DNA of 45,131 bases from JAWXBG01 sp044375415 (GTDB lineage Bacteria; Bacteroidota; Bacteroidia; Flavobacteriales_D; Sanyastnellaceae), in contig JBILMS010000025.1 of assembly GCA_044375415.1 (NCBI GenBank), forward strand, positions 1-45,131. The letters are read 5' to 3'. Position 1 is the stretch's first letter, and each line of letters begins with the position of its first letter. The position numbers were made by a program, and so were the translations under genes. The notes under the pieces were generated by a model. The model did no database searches. It had not been told where the DNA came from and was given only the letters and a program-made list of their open reading frames with translations. Shown here in pieces: positions 25,097 to 33,945 of this stretch.

Positions 25097-25281
25097 CGTT
25101 CGGAATATTTGTCCTTTCCAAGACCACACCAAAATTACTAGCGCAAGGGCGCACAGAGGTTAGGCAAAGTAGCACCAAGGTTAAGTGGTACAGTTTTTTT
25201 CATGCGGTTGAGTACAGGGGCTATTTATTTACTTTACGAACCATTGCTTTACCCTAGCGCGCTATTGCGATACAAACGAGT
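25097..25281. other. Non-coding gap between convergent recQ and glycosyltransferase genes
   Basis: It holds a degenerate GCGCAAGGGCGCACAGAGG element (25141-25160) with related CACCAAGGTTAAG sequence, of the kind seen in scattered intergenic repeats, and no open frame of interest or clear terminator. Confidence 0.5.
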
Positions 25282-26388
25282 TTAAAATCGAAGTACACTA
25301 ACCAACTGCTCATATCTCTCTTGAACCCATTCCGAATCTTTCGAGAAATATTCTAGACTTAGCTCATGATTTTTTCTCTTCCTTTCCCGACTTGGTTTTT
25401 GGAGTATGGGAATAGAATCGGTGATTACATAACCGCAATTTTGTTCTTTCACAAAAGCGGAAAAATCTCCGAGTTTAGGGGATAATAGAACCGACAATCC
25501 GGCGTGCAGGTATTCGGCAAATTTCACCGGCGATGCCACTTGATTAGTCACTTTATCATCGCGAAGTAATATCCCGTAATCGCAGGCTCCAAGCACCTTG
25601 TAAACATCGTCGTGAGAAACAAATCTTCGGCAACAACGAAGAGGATATTGGTCGATTAAACGTTCGATTGCAGCGTTTTCTGTGGTTAGAAATATTACTT
25701 CCACATTGGCTTGCTTGGCCATCAAATTTTCTAATAACTGAACTACCAAATCGAACGATTGCCAACCACTGGTACTGCCGGAATAGATAACTCGAATTAC
25801 AGAAGGATCAGATGAAAACTCATCCGTGAAACCATCTTCATCGGCGGCAGAATAAGTGAGTGTTGACGGTATAACCACATGTTTTGAATCCGAGTAATTG
25901 AACATACCTCTCCAATACTCTACAAGTTTTTGAGATACTGCAATTCTGAAGTCACTTTCCAATACGGCTCGTTTTTCACAAATGGCTAAATCGGCGCTTA
26001 GGGCATTGTTTCCGGAGGTTACATCATATTCTTCAACTTCGGCTTTTACGGCAGCTCTTCCGTCGTACACTACTTTCTTAAATAATCCTTTAGCAAGACA
26101 AACCGCAACAGGTCCTCTGCAGATGGCAGAAGCATTTCGACGCATAAAAAAAAGTAAAAGCAGGCGGTACCATTTCCATCGTGTGATCCCTAAAAACATA
26201 GGAATGGCTACGAACGAAATATTCTGTTCGCGCAGATAGGCCCTGTTTTTCTGATAAGATTGTCGAGGAAAAAAGGCGATAAGTTTTACATCTTGTCCGC
26301 TTTTTTTTTGCAATAAACTAATTACTCCTATCACCTGACTTTGATAGATTCCCGAAGACTGATCGTTAAATGTGATGAAGTAGATCAT
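25282..26388 (-). CDS. Glycosyltransferase, GT4-like
   Basis: 368 residues. The N-terminal part (MIYFITFNDQSSGIYQSQV) resembles the acceptor-side domain of GT4-type enzymes, and the second half has the expected order: VIYSGSTSGWQSFD, a VIFLTTE strand, DVYKVLGACDYGILLRDD and PVKFAEYLHAGLSVLLSPKLGD, which fits the donor-binding domain with its conserved Glu (KFAEYL). It presumably adds a sugar to a surface polysaccharide; donor and acceptor are unknown. Its start overlaps the wecB stop by 4 nt. No other polysaccharide genes are adjacent. Confidence 0.82.
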   Translation of the reverse strand: MIYFITFNDQSSGIYQSQVIGVISLLQKKSGQDVKLIAFFPRQSYQKNRAYLREQNISFVAIPMFLGITRWKWYRLLLLFFMRRNASAICRGPVAVCLAKGLFKKVVYDGRAAVKAEVEEYDVTSGNNALSADLAICEKRAVLESDFRIAVSQKLVEYWRGMFNYSDSKHVVIPSTLTYSAADEDGFTDEFSSDPSVIRVIYSGSTSGWQSFDLVVQLLENLMAKQANVEVIFLTTENAAIERLIDQYPLRCCRRFVSHDDVYKVLGACDYGILLRDDKVTNQVASPVKFAEYLHAGLSVLLSPKLGDFSAFVKEQNCGYVITDSIPILQKPSRERKRKNHELSLEYFSKDSEWVQERYEQLVSVLRF

Positions 26389-27467
26389 CGTGCAAGGATG
26401 CTCATGATTCGTTCAGTAGCTTTGCCGTCCCACAATTCGGGAATACTTCCTGTTTTATAGGTTCCCTTTTCTATATCGGAAATATATTGATTCAAAATAT
26501 CCAAGTCGAAGGGGATCAGCGTATTGGTGCCCGTAGTTATAGTCACCGGACGTTCCGTATTTTCTCTTAATGTTAAACAGGGCACTCTGCAATAAGTTGA
26601 TTCCTCTTGAATTCCACCGCTATCGGTAAGGATGAATTTAGCATGTTGAATCAGTTTTTGAAATTCGAAATAACCAATGGGTTCTGACATTACGAGTTGT
26701 TTGATCTGATCAAAAGCATCTTTTAGACCAAACTGATTCATGCGTTGGATCGTTCGAGGATGAATCGGAAAAACGATCTTATATCGATCCGATAAACGAG
26801 AAATCAAGGAGAGCAACTTTTCGAGTCCCTCGCGATTATCTACATTCGACGGACGATGTATCGTCATAAGCACATATTTTTTGTCCTCTAGTTGAAGATC
26901 ATTTAATATAGTGGATCGCTGTATTTCCTCTTGAAATCCCACGAGAGAGTCGATCATCGTATTGCCTCCAAAATGTACTTCACCTTTTCGACCCTCCGAC
27001 TTTAAATGTTCGATTCCACTTGGTTCGGTGACAAAATATAAATCACTGATTTCATCGGTCAAAAGACGGTTTATTTCTTCCGGCATCGTGCGATCAAAAC
27101 TTCTTAATCCACTCTCAAGATGAGCCAATCGTATGTTCATTTTATTGGCCACAATGGCACCGGCAAGCGTAGAGTTAACATCGCCCGGAACAATCAAAAC
27201 GTCAGGTTGAAAGGTATCCTCCATCAACTTTGCAAGACGGATCATGATTTCACCCATTTGAATAGCCGGGCTGGTCATAGGAATGTTCAAGAAATAATCC
27301 GGTTGCAATTCAAACTGTTTGAAAAAAACATTTGCCATCTTTTCGTCGGAATGCTGACCGGTATGGACGATGCGAAGATCCACTCCCGGATACAATGCAG
27401 CCACTCGCTTGAATAAGGTGACTTTTATAAAGTTAGGTCGTGTCCCAACTAGAATAAGGATGTTCAT
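26385..27467 (-). CDS. wecB: UDP-N-acetylglucosamine 2-epimerase (non-hydrolysing)
   Basis: 360 residues from the ATG at 27467 (MNILILVGTRPNFIK); four extra residues upstream are less likely. Signatures: GTRPNFIK, VHTGQHSDEKM, VPGDVNSTLAGA, HLESGLRSFDRTMPEEINRLLTD, MTIHRPSNVDN, IHPRT, TDSGGIQEEST and RENTERPVT. It converts UDP-GlcNAc to UDP-ManNAc for surface polysaccharide. Coupled to the glycosyltransferase gene by an ATGA overlap, which suggests that the transferase uses ManNAc or a derivative (inference). Confidence 0.95.
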   Translation of the reverse strand: MNILILVGTRPNFIKVTLFKRVAALYPGVDLRIVHTGQHSDEKMANVFFKQFELQPDYFLNIPMTSPAIQMGEIMIRLAKLMEDTFQPDVLIVPGDVNSTLAGAIVANKMNIRLAHLESGLRSFDRTMPEEINRLLTDEISDLYFVTEPSGIEHLKSEGRKGEVHFGGNTMIDSLVGFQEEIQRSTILNDLQLEDKKYVLMTIHRPSNVDNREGLEKLLSLISRLSDRYKIVFPIHPRTIQRMNQFGLKDAFDQIKQLVMSEPIGYFEFQKLIQHAKFILTDSGGIQEESTYCRVPCLTLRENTERPVTITTGTNTLIPFDLDILNQYISDIEKGTYKTGSIPELWDGKATERIMSILAR

Positions 27468-27498
27468 TTTTAAAGACATATCGCAAATTGCAGGTGCT

Positions 27499-27506
27499 CA
27501 AAAGTA
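27499..27506 (-). promoter_or_regulatory. Promoter -7 box for wecB operon
   Basis: TACTTTTG on the minus strand, exact TAnnTTTG, 31 nt before the ATG at 27467. Confidence 0.5.
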
Positions 27507-27607
27507 GACTTTTTGATGATGTCTGCGGGATGGATAGGACTAGGTTGTTATCAAGAATATTCACAACACGTATAGCTCCCGTTTTCGGGTTTAGTTCGTT
27601 TCGGAAG

Positions 27608-27615
27608 TATCTTTA
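27608..27615 (+). promoter_or_regulatory. Candidate -7 box for the GH16 gene
   Basis: TATCTTTA, one mismatch to TAnnTTTG, ends 5 nt before the ATG at 27621. Confidence 0.4.
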
Positions 27616-27620
27616 AGCCC

Positions 27621-28649
27621 ATGAAAAGAAACATCGCAATAATTATTTGTTCTCTAAGCACGTATATGGTTTCCGCGCAGGACTGGACTCTGGTGTGGTC
27701 AGATGAGTTCTCGGGAACCTCCGTTGATCCTGCCAATTGGAACTTCGAAACCGGTGGTGGCGGATGGGGAAACAACGAATCACAATATTATACAAATCAA
27801 CCCGCAAACGCTATTGTTGAAAATGGCGAATTACAGATCATAGCAAAAGAGCAAACGCTTGGTGTTTATGACTACACAAGTGCACGTATGATTACACGAT
27901 ACCTTCATAGCTGGATGTACGGTAAAGTGGAAGCCCGCATTAAATTGCCCATGGGACAAGGTATTTGGCCTGCATTCTGGATGCTCGGCGACAACATTGG
28001 TCAGGTCGGTTGGCCGCAGTGCGGAGAAATAGATGTAATGGAACACGTGAATAATGAAAACATGACTCATGGAACCATGCATTGGAATTACAATGGACAT
28101 CAGTATTATGGAGGAAGCACTTCGCATGACCCCACCGAATACCACGTTTATTCAATAGAATGGGACGAAAACAATATCAAGTGGTTTGTGGATGGCGTGC
28201 AATATCACAATGGAAATATTGCCAATAACGTCAACAATACCGATGAATTTCATCACCCGTTTTTCATATTGTTAAATGTGGCAGTGGGAGGCAATTGGCC
28301 TGGATATCCCGATGAAACTACGGTTTTTCCAGCTACTATGTACGTGGATTATGTTCGAGTATATCAGCAGAATGTGGTGGGAATAGAAGATTATTTTTCA
28401 AACGACAAACCAATTGTTTATCCCAATCCATCAAAAGATGTATTTCATGTAGCCCTTCCTGAGAACTTTGAGAGCACACTTGAAATGAGCCTAACTGATG
28501 TGATGGGCAAAGAAGTAACATTCGAAAAATCTGTTGTCTCGAATCAGCAACTTGAGTTAAATCTTTCTAATCTAAATGCCGGAACCTATCTGTTGAAGCT
28601 CTATTCAAAAGAGGAAACATACAATATTCGGCTAATCAAATTTGACTGA
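27621..28649 (+). CDS. Secreted GH16 beta-glucanase (laminarinase-like) with T9SS sorting domain
   Basis: 342 residues. Signal peptide 1-19 (IAIIICSLSTYMVSA/Q), GH16 domain about 22-255 (LVWSDEFSG, WGNNESQYYT, ARIKLPMGQGIWPAFWMLG) and the catalytic GEIDVMEH with nucleophile Glu136, Asp138 and acid/base Glu141; the EIDVME form without the extra Met of kappa-carrageenases suits beta-1,3-glucanases. The last about 75 residues (IVYPNPSKDVFHV to NIRLIKFD) are a T9SS sorting domain. It should cut beta-1,3(1,4)-glucan, such as algal laminarin, outside the cell. No SusCD pair is beside it. Confidence 0.93.
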   Translation: MKRNIAIIICSLSTYMVSAQDWTLVWSDEFSGTSVDPANWNFETGGGGWGNNESQYYTNQPANAIVENGELQIIAKEQTLGVYDYTSARMITRYLHSWMYGKVEARIKLPMGQGIWPAFWMLGDNIGQVGWPQCGEIDVMEHVNNENMTHGTMHWNYNGHQYYGGSTSHDPTEYHVYSIEWDENNIKWFVDGVQYHNGNIANNVNNTDEFHHPFFILLNVAVGGNWPGYPDETTVFPATMYVDYVRVYQQNVVGIEDYFSNDKPIVYPNPSKDVFHVALPENFESTLEMSLTDVMGKEVTFEKSVVSNQQLELNLSNLNAGTYLLKLYSKEETYNIRLIKFD

Positions 28650-28671
28650 TATACCTAGTAATCACATAGTG

Positions 28672-29976
28672 ATGATTCAAAAAATTCTGGAAAACCTGAA
28701 AATAGAATCGCTGAACCAAATGCAGGAATCTGCATTAAAGGCAGCGATTAAACCGGGCGATCTCGTGCTTCTTTCGCCCACGGGTTCAGGAAAAACTTTG
28801 GGGTTTTTGTTGCCTTTGATAGAAAGCCTCGATAAAACACATACCGGTATTCAAGCGCTCATACTTGTTCCCTCTCGTGAGTTGGCCTTACAAATCGAAC
28901 AGGTCTTTAAACAAATGGGAACGGGCTTTAAAGTTAATTGCTGTTATGGTGGTCACGATACCAAAATTGAACGGAATAACTTAAGTCATCCGCCTGCCGT
29001 ATTGGTGGGAACTCCGGGACGTATTGCTTTTCACATTCGAAATGGATATATCAATACAGATACGATTACAACGCTCATATTAGATGAGTTCGACAAGTCA
29101 CTCGAGTTCGGTTTTGAGCAAGAGATGAGTGGCATAATTGCCGACTTGACAAAGATCAAAAAAAGAATGCTCATTTCAGCGACTCGTATGCCTGAAGTAC
29201 CCGCTTTTACAGGTCTGCGCAAACCAACTGTTTTGGACTTTCTCGACGATAAAAAACAGCCCGGTACAGAGTTGAGTAGAAAATATCTACGAGCTACCGA
29301 CAAGGATAAACTTGATCTTTTGGTAGGATTGATTTGTAAATTGGGCTCAGCTTCTACGTTGATATTTTGCAATCACCGCGATGCTGTGGAGAGGGTAGGA
29401 GCCTTGTTGGAAGAGATGGGTATTTCGCATGGGATTTTTCACGGAGGAATGGATCAGGACGACAGGGAGAAAGCTCTGATCAAATTCAGAAACGGAACTC
29501 ATCGATTATTAATAACAACAGATCTCGCTTCTCGTGGTCTTGATATTCCCGAGATAGAAGCGGTGATACATTACCAATTGCCCGTTACAGTTGAGGTTTA
29601 TACACATCGCAACGGCAGAACGGCTCGTATGCACGCCAATGGAACTTCGTATATTTTGTTGTCGGCAAGTGAGCACATTCCACCTTTTATTCCGGATAAA
29701 CACGAAGAAGAAACGTTGCCCTTAGAACGTATACTTCCGAAACCCTCTATTTGGAAGACATTATATATTGGAGCAGGTAAAAAAGATAAGATCAACAAGA
29801 TGGATATTGTTGGTACGTTACTCCAAAAAGGCAATCTTGGCAAAGACGAATTAGGATTGGTAGAAGTTTTAGACAACGCGTCATTCGCAGCAATTAAAGC
29901 CGACAAGATTACCAAGGTTTTTGAACGTATTAAAAACGAAAAAATCAAAAACAAGAAAGTGAGGTTTGGATTGTAG
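28672..29976 (+). CDS. DEAD-box RNA helicase, DbpA-like
   Basis: 434 residues from the ATG at 28672, 22 nt after the GH16 gene; a TTG at 28642 would overlap that gene. Motifs: NQMQESAL (Q motif), SPTGSGKT, PSRELALQ, GTPGR, motif II as DEFD rather than DEAD, SATR, ITTDLASRGLDI and HRNGRTARM. The C-terminal 75 residues (WKTLYIGAGKKDKINKMDIVGTL to KKVRFGL) match the DbpA RNA-binding domain, which targets hairpin 92 of 23S rRNA during large-subunit assembly. The DbpA label rests on that domain. Confidence 0.88.
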   Translation: MIQKILENLKIESLNQMQESALKAAIKPGDLVLLSPTGSGKTLGFLLPLIESLDKTHTGIQALILVPSRELALQIEQVFKQMGTGFKVNCCYGGHDTKIERNNLSHPPAVLVGTPGRIAFHIRNGYINTDTITTLILDEFDKSLEFGFEQEMSGIIADLTKIKKRMLISATRMPEVPAFTGLRKPTVLDFLDDKKQPGTELSRKYLRATDKDKLDLLVGLICKLGSASTLIFCNHRDAVERVGALLEEMGISHGIFHGGMDQDDREKALIKFRNGTHRLLITTDLASRGLDIPEIEAVIHYQLPVTVEVYTHRNGRTARMHANGTSYILLSASEHIPPFIPDKHEEETLPLERILPKPSIWKTLYIGAGKKDKINKMDIVGTLLQKGNLGKDELGLVEVLDNASFAAIKADKITKVFERIKNEKIKNKKVRFGL

Positions 29977-30000
29977 GAAATAGGAAGATCTTTGGAAGAG

Positions 30001-30264
30001 TTATAAATTATGAGTTATGAATTCGTCCTCCTGAGGCGACGAAGGATGAGGAGTCGAAGGATGAATGGGGTTTGCGGTTGGCTTGAAGATTATACTTCGA
30101 AGGTGATGGGTGGTGGGTGATAGATGATAGTTTCTGTGCACTGAAACGTGAACTCAACCGAGCGAAGTCGAGGGGTTGTAAATACTTCGATACAATTATG
30201 AATTATGAGTTATAAATTCGTTCTCCTGAGCGACGAAGGATGAGGAGTCGAGGGATGAATGGGG
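30001..30264. repeat. Two REP-like copies around a hairpin, upstream of the CotH gene
   Basis: Copy 1 (30001-30070) and copy 2 (30198-30264) share ATTATGAGTTATAAATTCG-like sequence, a CCTGAG..CGACGAAGGATGAGGAGTCGA block and GGATGAATGGGG. Between them CAACC (30155-30159) pairs with GGTTG (30174-30178) across GAGCGAAGTCGAG. The TCCTGAGC...GTCGAAGGAT core is also present in the repeats at 7141, 8072 and 8270. The 428-bp gap has no gene. Confidence 0.75.
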
Positions 30265-30328
30265 TTCGTGGTTGACTTATCCCGAATTTCCAAATTTCGT
30301 TTCCCTTGAGATTTCAATCTTGGGTGTG

Positions 30329-30339
30329 TTTTTTTTTTT
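30329..30339. repeat. Homopolymer run of 11 T
   Basis: Eleven T residues lie about 66 nt before the CotH start, in the stretch where its promoter should be. Confidence 0.8.
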
Positions 30340-30404
30340 CCAACAGAACTTCCAAAGCTCGTTACTCGTATATTTACATTTCACAAAAACCAGGTTACTC
30401 GAAT

Positions 30405-33400
30405 ATGACCAAAACGTTACGTATCTGTGCCCTTGCTATGGGTACTTTTTCTTTTTACGCCTCTTCCAGTCAAGTCCTTATTAACGAAGTACAAACATCT
30501 AACTTGTCTACCTATGCCGATCAGGATGGGGATTACAAGGATTGGTTCGAATTGTACAACGCCGGGGCAAACCCTGTCAACCTCGGTGGTTGGGCCGTTA
30601 GCGACAATGATAATGACCTTGCCAAATGGCTCCTGCCATCGTTGGAAATCGATGCAGGTGAACACCTGATTCTTTGGGCTAGTGGCAAAGACATCGGTGG
30701 TGGAGGTGCTCATTGGGAAACAGCTGTTTTCGCAGGCGATACGTGGAAATATCTCATGCCAACTTCGGAGCCTGACGCTACATGGAGATCTACAGGTTTC
30801 GACGATAGCTCATGGCTGTCTGGAACCGGTGGTTTTGGTTTTGGGGATGGAGACGATGGTACAGACCTCGGTTCAGGCACGTCCGTCTTTATGAGGAAAA
30901 CCTTTGACCTGAACAATCTTTCAACCGTAAGTTCCATGTTACTTCACATGGATTTTGACGATGCCTTTGTCGCCTATCTGAATGGGGTTGAAATAGCTCG
31001 TGGAAATATCGGTTTTATTGGAATGCCTCCCGCATTTGATGCTCTCGCATCAGGTGGTCATGAGGCTAACGGATACCAAGGTATTCCTATTGATGCTTAT
31101 ACCATTGATGAAACGACCTGGATGAACGCCTTAGTAGAAGGCGAAAACGTATTGGCAGTTCAAGTTCACAATGTTGATCCGGGATCTTCAGATATTACAG
31201 GCAACGCTTGGTTGAGTCTTCAATTTAACTCTTCAACCATTCAATTCGAACCAACTCCCGATTTTATGGGACTTGGAGGAACAGGACAATTACACACGAA
31301 TTTTTCATTGAGTACGGGAGAGACTATTTATCTCTCTGATGCTTCACTGGCTTTAGTAGATGAGATTTTACTGCCTTCTACGGCCCTCGAAAATTCTTAT
31401 GGTCGTATGACAAGCGGGGCAGCTACTTGGTGTTTTGTCACTTCGCCTACACCGGATGAAGAGAATGCAAACTCGATTTGTGCATTAGGCTATGAACCGA
31501 AACCTATTTTTTCTATACAAAGCGGGATCTACAATAATGCTCAGACTATTTCATTGAGCACTACTTCGCCAACAGCCGATATTCGATATACAACAGATGG
31601 AAGCATACCAAGCGAGACTTCTACATTGTATAACGGTGCAATCACATTGACTGTGACAACCGTATTATCTGCAAGGTGCTTTAGTAACGATGGCCTACTT
31701 CCTTCGATGGTAGAAAAAAATACGTACATGATTGATGAGGACTATCTCAGTGTACCTGTTATATGTATTTCTACCAACCCCGATAATTTGTGGGATGAGA
31801 ACATCGGTATCTATGCCTTCGGTCCTCCTGATTATGGTGGCTACCCATACTTCGGAGCTAACTTCTGGGAAGACTGGGAAAGAGAATCGTACATCGAATA
31901 TTATACTCCCAACGGAGATCTTCAATTCGAAGGTCCAATTGGTTTGAAAATTCACGGTGGTTGGTCGAGAGGTCAGGACCAAAAAAGCCTACGTGTAATG
32001 TGCCGCGATGATTATGGAATGGACGAAATTGAATATCCACTGATAGCAGATAAACCTTTTATTACAGATTTTAAGAGTTTTAATCTTCGCAACGGTGGAA
32101 ATGAATACGGATCTCAAAGGTATCATGACGCACTCATGCAACGTGCTATGAAAACAACGGATGTTGATTACATGGCGCATGCTCCTTCTGTTTGTTTCCT
32201 GAATGGGGAATATTGGGGTTTCTATGAACTTCGCGAAAATCTTAATGAAGATTTTTGTGAAGATAATAGTGGTGTGCCGGCTGATGATGCTACCGTAATT
32301 AGCTACAACTATATGGGCTTTAACATTATCAATGGAAGTGATGAACCCTTCTTTGAAATGTACAACTGGGTTATGGCGAACGACCCCTTGGGCGACGAAT
32401 TTTACGAAGGGTTTAGCGATTTTATGGACGTCGAAAATTACATCGACTACATTATTGGTGAAACCTACTATATGAATGGTGACTGGAGTAGCGGATACAT
32501 GAACAATACTAAGTTCTGGCACGACGATACAGAAGGTGGAAAATGGAGATTTATGTTGATGGATATGGACTTCGGTATGGGTGACAATCCTTGTGGAGAC
32601 TATATTTATAGAGCTGGTGACGATGGTTTTTACACCGATCAGATTTTTGCTGCGGCTATTCAGAATCCACAATTCAGAGATCAATTCATTTTGCGTTATC
32701 TTGATCTCAGAAACAGTATTTATCAGACAGACAGATTAACTCAACTTCGCGATGAATTCCGCGACGAGTCGGCCGATGCGATGATAAGACATTGCAATCG
32801 ATGGGGCACTGATTACAATTGGTGGTATAATGGTTACGACGGACGTTTGAATTGGAATGATCAGCGTTTGGCTTGTGTGGTATCTATGCTTCAAGACCAT
32901 TTTGGATTGAACAATTCCATTGATATAACATTGGATGTAATTCCGGCCGGAGCAGGTAGAATTCATATTTCTACAATCGAACCTCTTGAAAGCGAATACC
33001 CTTGGACAGGAACCTATATTAACGGTCTCCCGGTTCGTATAACTGCGATTGCAAATCCTGGCTTCGTGTTCGATCACTGGACTCCGAATGCAGTTTTCCC
33101 GGTTGAGGTGAATACCAGAAGTTTCGTTATGAACTACGAAGAAAATATCACTTTTGAAGCCCATTTTACGGGCTCTCCGGAGCAAGGTGCCTTAGAAGTG
33201 ACCGAATTTATGTATAACGACGACAACATTGAACCTTCCGGCGATTGGATCGAAATTCACAACTCACTTGACCGTCCGCTTGATTTGAGTTCAATGTATT
33301 TTAAAGATCAGAACTATTTCAATCGATACGATTTCCCCATGGGCTTAGTTCTGGATTCGGGAGCTTACATGGTTATTGCCGAAAATTACGGGGCATTTAC

Positions 33401-33938
33401 CACGGTGTATCCTGAGGTTGAAAATGTAATCGGTTCATTGGACTTTAATCTGAACAACGATGAAGATGAGTTGAGATTTTACAATTTCTCGAATAACCTT
33501 CTTAATCAGATTCACTACCTCGATGAAGCTCCATGGCCTGCAAATACGGACGGTACAGGTCGCACAGTCGAATTTACAGAAGGGTCTGATGATCAAAACT
33601 TAGCTTCGAATTGGTTTATGGGATGTATCGATGGTTCACCCGGTATACCTTATGACCCGTTGTGTGGGGTTGTTATAAATATCGAAGAATTAAACGAGAG
33701 TGGAAATTGGAACATCTATCCCAATCCGGCCGACGATATGCTATTTGTGCAAATCGCCGACCCAAATGATTACACTCGTATTTCTATGAGGGATCTCACG
33801 GGTAAACTTCTTTCAGACCAACTTGTGTCAGGAAGAGAACTTCTTTCATTAAATATCTCTGCTCTTGCTTCCGGAATTTATCTGCTCGAATTGCATGGTA
33901 CCGATTCAATTGAGACACGTAAACTTACTATTCGATAA
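30405..33938 (+). CDS. Large secreted CotH-kinase protein with lamin-tail domains and T9SS sorting domain
   Basis: 1177 residues from the ATG at 30405, which gives a signal peptide (LRICALAMGTFSFYASSS/Q). Order: first lamin-tail domain (about 25-97, WFELYNAGANPVNLGGWAVSD) interrupted by an about 190-residue jelly-roll-like insert (ATWRSTGFDDSSW, DDAFVAYLNGVEIARG) and resumed at LHTNFSLSTGETIYLSD; chitobiase C-terminal-like domain about 365-440; CotH kinase about 443-835 with HGGWSRGQDQKSLRV, GDW (near 691) and DMDFG (near 722); InlB-type repeat about 842-922; second lamin tail about 928-1078; sorting domain about 1099-1177. CotH proteins are FAM20C-like protein kinases. The target is unknown. 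Confidence 0.9.
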   Translation: MTKTLRICALAMGTFSFYASSSQVLINEVQTSNLSTYADQDGDYKDWFELYNAGANPVNLGGWAVSDNDNDLAKWLLPSLEIDAGEHLILWASGKDIGGGGAHWETAVFAGDTWKYLMPTSEPDATWRSTGFDDSSWLSGTGGFGFGDGDDGTDLGSGTSVFMRKTFDLNNLSTVSSMLLHMDFDDAFVAYLNGVEIARGNIGFIGMPPAFDALASGGHEANGYQGIPIDAYTIDETTWMNALVEGENVLAVQVHNVDPGSSDITGNAWLSLQFNSSTIQFEPTPDFMGLGGTGQLHTNFSLSTGETIYLSDASLALVDEILLPSTALENSYGRMTSGAATWCFVTSPTPDEENANSICALGYEPKPIFSIQSGIYNNAQTISLSTTSPTADIRYTTDGSIPSETSTLYNGAITLTVTTVLSARCFSNDGLLPSMVEKNTYMIDEDYLSVPVICISTNPDNLWDENIGIYAFGPPDYGGYPYFGANFWEDWERESYIEYYTPNGDLQFEGPIGLKIHGGWSRGQDQKSLRVMCRDDYGMDEIEYPLIADKPFITDFKSFNLRNGGNEYGSQRYHDALMQRAMKTTDVDYMAHAPSVCFLNGEYWGFYELRENLNEDFCEDNSGVPADDATVISYNYMGFNIINGSDEPFFEMYNWVMANDPLGDEFYEGFSDFMDVENYIDYIIGETYYMNGDWSSGYMNNTKFWHDDTEGGKWRFMLMDMDFGMGDNPCGDYIYRAGDDGFYTDQIFAAAIQNPQFRDQFILRYLDLRNSIYQTDRLTQLRDEFRDESADAMIRHCNRWGTDYNWWYNGYDGRLNWNDQRLACVVSMLQDHFGLNNSIDITLDVIPAGAGRIHISTIEPLESEYPWTGTYINGLPVRITAIANPGFVFDHWTPNAVFPVEVNTRSFVMNYEENITFEAHFTGSPEQGALEVTEFMYNDDNIEPSGDWIEIHNSLDRPLDLSSMYFKDQNYFNRYDFPMGLVLDSGAYMVIAENYGAFTTVYPEVENVIGSLDFNLNNDEDELRFYNFSNNLLNQIHYLDEAPWPANTDGTGRTVEFTEGSDDQNLASNWFMGCIDGSPGIPYDPLCGVVINIEELNESGNWNIYPNPADDMLFVQIADPNDYTRISMRDLTGKLLSDQLVSGRELLSLNISALASGIYLLELHGTDSIETRKLTIR

Positions 33939-33945
33939 GATTTTT

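Noticed and set aside
31989..32684. 231-codon open frame on the minus strand opposite the CotH gene
   Set aside because: It lies wholly inside a well-supported coding frame, its translation is low-complexity in Val/Ile/His with no domain, and it has no promoter; it is a shadow frame.
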